Below, piece by piece: positions 1-9,600 of a stretch of 64,000 nt of DNA; position 1 is the stretch's first letter, and each line of letters starts with the position of its first letter. The stretch is from Pseudoalteromonas ruthenica. Its GTDB lineage: Bacteria > Pseudomonadota > Gammaproteobacteria > Enterobacterales > Alteromonadaceae. The position numbers and the translations under genes are program-made. Location: assembly GCF_008808095.1 (NCBI RefSeq), contig NZ_CP023397.1, positions 186,001 through 250,000 of the forward strand, read 5' to 3'. The notes below the pieces were generated by a model. It searched no databases. It was not told the DNA's origin and was given only the letters and a program-made list of their open reading frames with translations.

Positions 1-413
1 AGCGACTCTGGGCGCGAGGTTTTTAATAACCGTTGCAGTGCCCCACCGAGAATTTTAATAACCCAGTCCATCACCCCGAGGTAGTACAATACCGCCACCA
101 AGGAGGAGAAAAAGACAATGACCGGCAACACTTGAAAGGCAAACAAAAAGCCCAGCGTTTTTTCCGAGGCCAATGGCCCAAACAAAAACGTAATGCCATC
201 GGTGGCGTAGCTAATCACTTGCGCGACCGCTGCCGACATTTTAGCGAGTATGTTTTTGCCAAATTCAAAAAATAATACAAAGCCACCGATGATGACTTGT
301 AGTAAAAAGGCGATACCAACCGTACGCAGGTTTATTGCTTTACGGTTCGTTGAAGCGCCGAAAGCGATGGCGAGTAGGGCTAGCATACCCACCAAGCTCA
401 TTAATGTTGTCAT
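1..413 (-). CDS. nupC: NupC-type concentrative nucleoside transporter (partial)
   Basis: Proton- or sodium-coupled nucleoside uptake through the inner membrane. Translating the minus strand from the ATG at 413 gives about 137 residues without a stop: MTTLMSLVGMLALLAIAF at the N-terminus, two further hydrophobic segments, and a stretch ending VMDWVIKILGGALQRLL, which is characteristic of the NupC/CNT N-terminal half. The rest of the gene lies beyond the left edge of the window. It begins 14 bases after the uridine kinase stop on the same strand, so import and phosphorylation of nucleosides are probably co-transcribed. Plus-strand open frames over this stretch are shadows. The family call rests on sequence resemblance only. 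Confidence 0.85.
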   Translation of the reverse strand, partial: MTTLMSLVGMLALLAIAFGASTNRKAINLRTVGIAFLLQVIIGGFVLFFEFGKNILAKMSAAVAQVISYATDGITFLFGPLASEKTLGFLFAFQVLPVIVFFSSLVAVLYYLGVMDWVIKILGGALQRLLKTSRPES

Positions 414-427
414 GCCCGATGTTCCCG

Positions 428-1063
428 TTATTCTTGTAGTAGGTGTTTGATTTTACTTTTTATTATATCGATTGCTACACGGTTCTTACCGCCTCGGGTC
501 ACCACTAAATCGGCGCTGTGCTTCGAGGGCTCAATAAACTGGTAAAACATCGGTCGCACTGTTCGTTTGTATTGTTCAACCACCGATTGCAAACTACGGT
601 CACGTTGTTCAATATCGCGCTGCATTCGGCGCATCAAGCAAATATCCAGTGGCGTATCGATAAACACCTTAATGTTAAATTCGTCGCGAAGTGCTGGGTC
701 ACTTAATAACAATATACCTTCGACGATGAGTATTTTTGCTGGCAACACTCGACGCGTTTCGGCGCTGCGAGTGTGTTCGCTATAATCATAAATTGGCACA
801 TCAACTGACTCTCCCGCACGCAGATTGCGTAGATGAGTCACCATTAACTCATGCTCAAACGCATCGGGATGGTCATAATTGGTTTTAATACGATGCGCCA
901 TCGGTAAATGAGACTGATCACGGTAATAGGCATCTTCCTCTATAATGGCGATGGCCCCCGGCTCTAGTTCATTTACCAACTCGTTGTATATTGTTTGGCT
1001 AAAAAGCGACTTCCCTGATGCAGACGCACCAGCGATCGCGATAATCGTTTGTGTCACAGACAA
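428..1063 (-). CDS. udk: Uridine kinase
   Basis: ATP/GTP-dependent phosphorylation of uridine and cytidine to UMP and CMP in pyrimidine salvage. The 211-aa length is normal for the family. A Walker A loop GASASGKS lies at residues 12-19. The motif IEEDAYYRDQSHLP near residue 41, the DHPDAFEH segment near residue 64 and IVEGILLL near residue 113 match the Udk/PRK family. It lies directly upstream of the nupC-like transporter and diverges from deoB-deoD, so the two transcription units share the 1064-1358 control region. Phosphoribulokinase is a structural relative, but the nucleoside context favours Udk. Confidence 0.93.
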   Translation of the reverse strand: MSVTQTIIAIAGASASGKSLFSQTIYNELVNELEPGAIAIIEEDAYYRDQSHLPMAHRIKTNYDHPDAFEHELMVTHLRNLRAGESVDVPIYDYSEHTRSAETRRVLPAKILIVEGILLLSDPALRDEFNIKVFIDTPLDICLMRRMQRDIEQRDRSLQSVVEQYKRTVRPMFYQFIEPSKHSADLVVTRGGKNRVAIDIIKSKIKHLLQE

Positions 1064-1216
1064 GCACCCAGACTGATGTAAGATAAAGGATTACTTTAGC
1101 AAATTCGCTGCTATTAATCTCTGAAGATGTCGTCCTTTACTGCTGTCTAGCGCCTTAGTGACGCAAATCCTCACGTTATTCCGACAAATGTAGCTATTAT
1201 TAAGTGGTCAAAATAA

Positions 1217-1298
1217 GGACTTATGTCCGCTGAATGTGAACAGCCATCGTCAGTTGCGGCTGTATTGACGGCAACCCACAAAGCACGGACTTTTGTCC
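1217..1298. promoter_or_regulatory. Pair of GGAC-N4-GTCC dyads in the udk/deoB divergent control region
   Basis: The 295-base gap between the divergent udk and deoB holds two near-identical dyads, GGACTTATGTCC at 1217-1228 and GGACTTTTGTCC at 1287-1298. Their starts are exactly 70 bases apart. Such a pair could bind a repressor of the nucleoside genes. I do not recognise the regulator. No gene was seen in the rest of the gap. Confidence 0.4.
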
Positions 1299-1358
1299 TG
1301 TGTCGCCTAGTAACAAGTCGTTAAAGTGGCTCTATAAAACCACAAAAGTGAGGTGAGT

Positions 1359-2570
1359 ATGGCACGCGCAATTATCCTGATGGCTGACAGTTTAGGTATT
1401 GGTGCAGCTCCAGATGCTGATCAATTCGGCGATGTTGGCGCCAACACACTCGCTCATCTTTTGCAGGCATACGAGCAAGACAAAGGCCAGCCATTAGCGC
1501 TGACAAATCTGTCGCGTTTAGGGTTAATCGATGCATGTGAGGCGGCATCGGGGGCGAGCATTACCATTAATGAACGCCAACAACCACAAGCGGCTTGGGG
1601 CTACGCAAAAGAGCTTTCCAGTGGTAAAGACACGCCTTCGGGGCATTGGGAAATGGCCGGTGTGCCAGTGTTGTTTGATTGGGGCTATTTCCCGCAACAG
1701 CAACCCTGTTTCCCACAAGCATTTATTGATGAGCTTGTAGAGCGCACAGGTATCCCCGGCATTTTAGGCAATTGCCATGCCTCGGGAACGACGATTATCG
1801 CCGAGTTAGGCGAAGAGCATGTGCGCAGCGGTAAACCGATTTGTTACACCTCCAGTGATAGCGTGTTTCAAGTTGCCGCCCATGAGCAAAGTTTTGGCTT
1901 AGATAAGCTTTATGAAGTATGTGAAGTTGCACGGACACTGCTTGATGAGCATAACATTGGCCGCGTCATTGCTCGCCCCTTTGTGGGTGACAATAGCAAC
2001 GACTTTGAGCGCACCGGCAACCGCCGTGATTATTCGGTGTTGCCACCGGCGCCTACGGTGCTGGACAAATTAGCGCAAGCGGGTGGCGAGGTGATCAGTA
2101 TTGGTAAGATTGCTGATATTTATGCACACCAGGGGATTACCCAAAAACACAAAGCGCCGGGACTTGAAAACTTGCTCGAGAAAACCGCGCAAGTGATGGC
2201 CGAAGCGCCGGATAACAGTCTGATTTTCACCAATCTGGTGGACTTCGATGAAAAATATGGTCATCGCCGCAATGCTATCGGTTATGCCGAGGCACTGAAA
2301 ACCTTTGATGACTTTTTGCCGCGTATTTTCGCGCAAATGAACGACGACGATTTATTGTTAATCACTGCGGATCATGGGTGTGATCCGACTGCTGCTGGCA
2401 GCGATCACACGCGTGAATACGTGCCTGTGATTGCCTACCGTCCGGGAATGATTCCAGTGGCGCTGGGTGAACGCGAGACGTTTGCCGATATGGGGCAAAC
2501 CTTGGCACAGTGGTTTAACTTACCTGAGCTAGACTATGGTACAGGGTTTAAAGCGGCGCTAGAGCGCTAA
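1359..2570 (+). CDS. deoB: Phosphopentomutase
   Basis: Interconverts ribose-1-phosphate/deoxyribose-1-phosphate and the 5-phosphates, linking nucleoside breakdown to central metabolism; cytoplasmic and Mn-dependent. Alkaline-phosphatase-superfamily metal motifs are visible: ADSLGIGAAPDA at the N-terminus, SSGKDTPSGHWE near residue 90 carrying the active-site Thr, and TADHGCDPT plus GSDHTREYVPV near the C-terminus. The length of 403 aa matches E. coli DeoB (407). An in-frame GTG lies at 1353, but the ATG at 1359 gives the family-like start MARAIILMADS. The spacing to a GAGGTG ribosome site is short, so the GTG remains possible. deoD follows 24 bases downstream. Confidence 0.96.
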   Translation: MARAIILMADSLGIGAAPDADQFGDVGANTLAHLLQAYEQDKGQPLALTNLSRLGLIDACEAASGASITINERQQPQAAWGYAKELSSGKDTPSGHWEMAGVPVLFDWGYFPQQQPCFPQAFIDELVERTGIPGILGNCHASGTTIIAELGEEHVRSGKPICYTSSDSVFQVAAHEQSFGLDKLYEVCEVARTLLDEHNIGRVIARPFVGDNSNDFERTGNRRDYSVLPPAPTVLDKLAQAGGEVISIGKIADIYAHQGITQKHKAPGLENLLEKTAQVMAEAPDNSLIFTNLVDFDEKYGHRRNAIGYAEALKTFDDFLPRIFAQMNDDDLLLITADHGCDPTAAGSDHTREYVPVIAYRPGMIPVALGERETFADMGQTLAQWFNLPELDYGTGFKAALER

Positions 2571-2594
2571 GAACGAACAGCAAGAGGATAGAAT

Positions 2595-3296
2595 ATGAGC
2601 ACGCCACACATCAGCGCAGCCCCAGGTGATTTTGCCGAAACGGTACTTATGCCAGGTGATCCACTTCGTGCGCAGTACATCGCTGAGCACTTTTTGGATG
2701 ATGCCAAGCAAGTCACCAGCGTACGTAATATGTTTGGTTTTACCGGCACCTATAAAGGTAAACCGGTGAGCATCATGGGCTCAGGGATGGGTATTCCGTC
2801 TATGTCTATCTACGCGCGCGAGCTGATTGTCAGCTTTGGCGTTAAAAACATTATTCGTATTGGCACCTGCGGCGGTATCGCCCAAGACACCAAAATTCGC
2901 GATGTTATCTTCGCCCAAGGTGCGAGCACTGATTCAAACGTTAACCGTGCACGTATTAATGGTTATGATTATGCCGCGATTGCCGATTTTGGCTTGCTAG
3001 AAAACGGCGTACGAGCGGCTCGCGATTTAGGCATCGATGCTAAAGTCGGAAATGTGTTCACTACCGATACTTTCTACCAAGCAGATGGCAGCTTCTATGA
3101 GCAGCTGAATAAGCTGGGGGTGTTAGCGGTGGATATGGAAACCGCAGGTCTGTATGGCGTAGCTGCCGAATATGGTGCCAAAGCCATGGCCTTGTTTACT
3201 GTGAGCGATCATGTGATCACCGGCGAAGCAACACCAGCGGAAGAGCGCCAAAGCACGTTTAACGAGATGGTTAAAATTGCTCTTGAATCAATTTAA
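2595..3296 (+). CDS. deoD: Purine nucleoside phosphorylase, DeoD type
   Basis: Phosphorolysis of purine (deoxy)nucleosides to base plus (deoxy)ribose-1-phosphate, the substrate of the deoB product encoded just upstream. The protein has 233 aa, close to E. coli DeoD (239). It starts [26 protein letters not shown], with the phosphate-binding GDPLRA motif, and carries RIGTCGG near residue 90, [10 protein letters not shown] near residue 178 and the SDH containing the probable catalytic Asp205. An AAGAGGA ribosome site precedes the ATG. A strong terminator follows about 105 bases later, so deoB-deoD is a two-gene unit without deoC or deoA nearby. Confidence 0.96.
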   Translation: MSTPHISAAPGDFAETVLMPGDPLRAQYIAEHFLDDAKQVTSVRNMFGFTGTYKGKPVSIMGSGMGIPSMSIYARELIVSFGVKNIIRIGTCGGIAQDTKIRDVIFAQGASTDSNVNRARINGYDYAAIADFGLLENGVRAARDLGIDAKVGNVFTTDTFYQADGSFYEQLNKLGVLAVDMETAGLYGVAAEYGAKAMALFTVSDHVITGEATPAEERQSTFNEMVKIALESI

Positions 3297-3400
3297 ATAA
3301 ATAAGTTAGCGCAAAGAGACTGCTTTGCGCTGCACTAAGCCATCTGCCCATGGCCAAGTGCACACCGAGTTCCTTGGTAATACGTAAATACGTTAACCCA

Positions 3401-3430
3401 AAGCCCCCACCTTTTAGGTGGGGCTTTTTT
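3401..3430 (+). terminator. Rho-independent terminator after deoD
   Basis: A GC-rich stem (GCCCC(C)ACC paired with GGTGGGGC, one bulged C) has a TTTTA loop and is followed by six T. It closes the deoB-deoD unit. The remaining gap up to 3615 is AT-rich and presumably holds the promoter of the giant gene downstream; no gene was seen there. Confidence 0.85.
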
Positions 3431-3615
3431 GTGTCTGCCAAAGCACAACCTTTAATAAACAGAAGCCTTTTTAGCCAAACAGAAGAATGTTCCTATATTG
3501 TTAAAAGGTAACATTATGTATATAATCCTCGCCTTCTTTATTAACCTTATCTGAATACACGGAAGTTCTGGGTTTGTCTCTGAGGCTAGCTCAAGCCTCT
3601 TTAAGGATGATTATA

Positions 3616-6600
3616 ATGTTCAAACCCCTGCTTTATGCCATATTCACGTTTTTCGTGATGAATGCTGCTGTTGCAGCGCCCTCAAATCCTAGTAATGTAG
3701 TAGCAACAGTAAGTAATGGAAATGACATTACTATAAGCTGGCAGAGTGTAATAGGTGCAACTTATTATGTTCGTGAAGCACGTGTTGGCTCAGGGAGTTG
3801 GATAAACCCAAAAGAGTACACCGGAACCTCGGTAACATTTGTAAATATATCACCCAATGATTATCAGTACCGAGTAAAGGCGTGTGGCAGTCAAGGCTGC
3901 TCAAGCTGGACGTATTCAAATAAGGTTTCTATCCTCAGGGAACCATCTAAGCCTTCAACAGTGACGGCTTCAGTAAAAAACTTGAATGATGTGGTCATCT
4001 CATGGTCATCAGTGAGTGCTGCTGCCTATTACATTAGAGAGGCAAAAGTAGGGGCTGGCTCTTGGATACATCCTAAGACTTACACCACGACGTCAGTGAC
4101 ATTTAACGGTTTGGCTGCAAACACCTACCAATACAGGGTTAAAGCCTGTAATGATCTTGCTTGTTCAAATTGGACATATTCTAATAAGATTCAAGTAGCA
4201 GGCTCTCCACCAACTCCTGCTAATGTTTCTGCGAGTGTTTATGATGTTAATAATGTCCGTGTGTCCTGGAGCTCTGTTACTGGAGCCTCACATTATATTA
4301 GGGAGGCGCAGATTGGTTCCGGGGCATGGATAAACCCAGAGCAATACACAGGAACTTCCGCTACTCTTAACATCGTTACGCCAAACGAATACCGATATCG
4401 TGTAAAGTCCTGCAATCGACTCGGTTGTTCTGCTTGGAGGTATTCTAACACTGTCACCGTCGACAGAATACCAACGGCACCGAGCACGGTGGCTGCGGCT
4501 GTAAAAAACCTCTCAGAGGTAGATGTTTCTTGGTCTCCCTCCTCACATGCGCAATTTTACATTCGTGAAGCGCAGGTAGGCTCGGATGCTTGGTCAAATG
4601 CAAAAGAGTATACAGCGACAAGTGCAACGTACGATATCGTGACCCCAGAGCAGTACCGATATAGGGTGCAGGCGTGTAATAGTTATGGCTGTTCGGGGTG
4701 GACTTACTCAGACCGAATTACCGTCGAAGGCGCTCCAGTTGTACCCGAGAATGTCTCTGCTGAGGTGCAAAATAACTCTGATGTACTCGTTTCGTGGTCA
4801 GCTACTGCACGCACCCAATACTATATTAGGGAGGCGCAGGTTGGTGCTGGCGATTGGCTTAATCCCAAAGAGTATAGTGGTACATCGGCAACTTTTAGTA
4901 TTGTTACTGCAAATCAATATCGTTACAGAGTGAAGGCTTGTAATAGCTTTGGTTGTTCTGCTTGGGGCTATTCGAACACTATTGATGTTGACGGAACTCC
5001 TGAGGCGCCAAAGAGTGTAGTAGCGGAAGTTCAAAACCTATTGGATGTAAAGGTGTCATGGCTAAGCTCAGAACACACGCAACACTATATAAGGGAAGTA
5101 AACGTTGGCTCTGAGGGATGGGGGAATTCTAAACAGTATACTGAACTATCAGCAACTTATAATATTACGACACCAAACCAATACAGCTACCGCGTAAAAG
5201 CGTGTAATAGTTTTGGGTGCTCGGCTTGGAGTTATTCTAACAACGTCACTGTTGATGGAGTGCCTGAAGCACCAAGCGAAGTGTCTGCACAAGTAAAGAA
5301 CCTGACAGAGGTGCACCTCTCTTGGTCTCCTACCGCCCACGCGCTTCATTACATCAGAGAGGTGCAAGTTGATACTAACGAATGGAAAAACCCAACCGAA
5401 CACACCTTTACTGCTACGATTTTAAACATCTCAACTCCAGGAGATTTTCGGTATCGGGTCAAAGCGTGTACTACTATGGGTTGCTCAAATTGGACTTACT
5501 CTGAAACTGTAATTGTTGATGGTGTTTCAATTAACCCTGGAGTAGAGGCGTTTTGGGAGCAATCGGAGGCCACCGAAACTCCCGACGATCAACCATTTTC
5601 TGATGTCCAAGAAATCACCGCTGAGGCAGTGGGTACTATTGCGGGTCAAGCGGCTGTGAATGGCGGTGCTGCAAGCTACACGATACCCATTAAATTGCCA
5701 CCAGGGCGAGCAGGAATGCAACCGAACGTTTCTTTGAACTACTCTTCTCGCAGTGGTAATGGCATCGCAGGGGTTGGCTGGGGCTTATCAGCTGGCTCAA
5801 GTATTACTCGGTGCGCGGCAACAGTGGCCCAAGATGGAATTAATCATACGCCCAATTACACAGCGAATGATAAGTTATGCCTAGATGGCCAGCGACTTGT
5901 AATTGTTTCGGGGAACTATGGAAACTCAGGTGCAATTTACAAAACTGAGCTAGATACCTTTGTCAGGGTCAAACAAACAGGATCTCTTACAGATGAAGCA
6001 TCCTTTGTTGCAGAATATAAAAGTGGCCGCACAGCCTATTTTGGACAGGAAACAAGCTCTAAAGTAATTCACGCAAACAAATCCTCAGCTTATTCGTGGC
6101 TTATCTCATATGAGCACGACGCCACTGAAAATAACTATATCCACTATGAGTATTCATCGTATGGGCAAGGAGAGCAGCTTCTCAATACTATTTACTACAC
6201 AGGTACGGGAGCTGAAGAGCTCGGTGACCGTAAAGTTGTATTTGAGTATGAAAGTGCTGCAAACCTTTATAAACGCTATATAGCGGGTGGGTACTACTTT
6301 TCAACAAAAAGACTGAAGAGTATCAGTACTGAATATGGCGATGCTCAAGTTAGTTCATGGAGCTTATCCTACTCAGCGAGTTTAGGGACATCGCGAAGCT
6401 TATTAGATTCAATAGAGTATTGTAGCCATATCAGTGGAACAGAAAAATGTCTTCCAAGTACTGAATTTGATTGGAGCAGTAAGCCTGCTGTCTATAAACC
6501 AGAACTTTTGGCCACGTCTGATGGGACAGAGATTTTTGGGCAAGGCCATTTCCCTGAGGGGTTTGCGGAAGTGACTGCATTTGGGGATGCCGATGGAAAT

Positions 6601-9600
6601 GGCTCAAGAGATTGGCCGCGCTATTTTACCAATGCAGAATTTGACCAAGTAGGTGTTAATCCATTACAGGGTACCGATTGCCAATTCAGCAGCATGTTAC
6701 TGTCCACTACATGTTTGCAAGGCGACTTTAATAACGATGGTAGGACCGATCGGTGGAGTAAAGAAAATAATATTTTGCGAATAGGCTATGTATCGGGTGA
6801 AGACACTATATCCCTAAATTGGCAAGATACAGGTGTAGAGCTTGGCCATTATACTAGCGCTAATCGTAGTGAGGGTGACACATTGCTGAGTGCAGCAGAT
6901 TATAATGGCGATGGGTGGGTCGACGTTACCGTGCTGAGGCGCATTAGTGAAGAAAAAAGAACGCTCACTGTATATAAACACACTCAAAACTTGCAGAACC
7001 CATACACAGAGAATGAATCTCATGAGCTCGATAGCGCTATATTCAACGGTTATAGTATTGAGCCTGTCGGAGATATGAACGGTGATGGCATTCCAGACTT
7101 TCTCAAAAAGAAAGCCAGAAGTGTTTATATGGACAGTGCTTCATCTGAGCTCTTACTTACTAGCACGGCTGCAAATGGCGCAATTCAATTGCAATCTTAT
7201 GATGTGCTATTCGGTGCTGATATCAATGGACAGTCGTCAGCTTATGGGTACTGGGTTGATGTAAATGCTGATGGCCTGCCTGACTGGTTAGGTTGGGTAG
7301 ACGGTGAAGTGGGCGCAAACCTTACAGTTAAGCTAAACCAAGGAAATGGAACCTTTACTGAAGCGCAAGATATCGGTGTGTCTGTACCTTCGCGGCGAAT
7401 ACCGCTTTATAATGCAGCAGATAAACAAAATGAATATGTACTCAGACCTAAATTTTCTGATGCATTTCGCATTATGGATATCGATGGTGATGGTCGTAGC
7501 GAAGTTATCATGCCTAATAGTATACTTGTTGAGGGCTGTATCATTTTAGTAGGGCGCCGCCAAAGAGAACAACGCCACGGAGAATTTACCGTGTGCGGGG
7601 ACTCGGTTTACACATCATATTTCCCTAATGAAGACTCTAATGAACGCGTGGCAATACAAACGAAGTTTGATTATAGCCTCTATCAATATCAGGCCTTAAA
7701 ATTTTCGCAAGATGCAACCGGCTCTGTGAGTGCCCATTTTGTCGATACTGACCTAGTTGGCACACCCAGCTACTCTAGTGTGATGGATGCAACAGGCAAC
7801 GGTTTACCTGATTTGGTATACAAATATGGCTGCAGATATTACGCATCAGGCGAGTACAGAAATCACAAGTTTTTCTGCTATATGAGAGGCGCTAATGGAG
7901 AGAGAATAGAGGGCCCGGAGCTGGTCGATAAAAATCTTATTACCTATAGTTATCCTAGTGGTACAGCAGGGGGGAGCAGCGCTGTTGCTGATCACCAAGT
8001 TAGAAAAGTGTACTTTAATCGCAATTATGGTGCGACCGAACCCGCTAGCATAGAAAAATCAGATTATCACCCTCATGACCTTTTGCTATCGGTCACAAAT
8101 GGCCTTGATAAAAAAGAGCAATGGCACTATCGGCCTCTAAGCTCAGACGTTGTAGATGGATTATATAACAACCCAAAACACAATGAATTAAATGACACTG
8201 AGCACTTTTACTTTAGCTCTAGCATGTATGTCGTTCATACGTTTACTCAAAGCGATGGTATAGGTGGAAATCAGCACTACACCTATCAATACCGAGATGC
8301 AATGTTTAATAACCAAGGCCGAGGCTTTATGGGCTTCAAAAGTGTTATTGAAAAAGACCTAGATCGAGGCTTAGTTACACAAACAGACTTTAAACAAGTG
8401 TTCCCACTGCAAGGAAAGCCTTACCGTCAGGCCACATTCTTGGAGAATGACTACATGGCTGGCAGTTTAGGTGGAAAGTCTGACCATACAAATGCGATTA
8501 GCTACACTCAATTTGAATGGCTCGTAAACACGGATAACGGTAATCATGTTTACCTAGCGAATAAAGAGACTATCACCCGAGATATCACCCAGGATGCTAC
8601 TAAATTAGGTAGTGTGGTTGAGTCCATCGCAAGTATTGATGCCTACGGCAACGTGCTTGAAAGTAAAAAAACATCAAAAGATGAAACCGGCGTAGTGACT
8701 GTTACCACAACCCGCGCCTATACCCCGAATACAGATACTTGGTGGCTAAATAAGCTCGATACCTTGAAGGTTGAAACCAGCGAAATAAGCGAACGTGCGG
8801 TGACGGACCCTTACATCTCATTGAGTGATGAGCAAAAAAAAGAGCTCGATACAAAAACCACCCTGACGACTAATTATTCTGAATATGATGATAATAGCCG
8901 TAAACCGAAAAAAATTACCGTCAGCGGATCGTCAGGAACAGGAAGTAGCACCAACATTGCTTACAACTCCTATGGCTTACCAACAAGTAAAACAGTATCC
9001 GCGAACGTATTAACGGGGGGGACGTGGTCATCGTCGCAGCGGGTGGTTGAAAGTATCACCTATACCAAAGATGGAACCACAGAGGCGGATGATGGTTACT
9101 TCCCGCTCAAAATAACGAATGCGAAGCAGCATGAGCTGTATAAGCACACTGACCCAGCGACCGGTTTTGTTACTAAAACCAAAGTGCAACTAGGTGACAA
9201 TGTTTACCAAGAGACAATAAATACATTGGATGGTTATCAGCGTCCGTATAGCAGTAAAACCAGCGGTCAGCCGAAGGTTTACACCGTGGTCACTGGGCCC
9301 GATACAACCCACGCGCCCGAGAATGCAGTTGTGCAAATAACCACCCTCTCAGCGGGCAAGCCAACACAAAAAGTTTATCAAGATAAATTGGGCCGCACGC
9401 TGCGGGTCGCAACCCAAGGTTTCAACTCTGACGATTGGGTATTTACCGACACACAGTACGATGCGTTAGGGCGAAAAGTCTTTGAATCTCAACCTTATTA
9501 CAATGGCCATTCCAAGTATGGTGTTTCTTACTCGGAGTTTGACGCCTTAGGTAGGCCAAAGAGCAAAGTTACACAGCGAAGCTGCGGAGGCATGACAACG

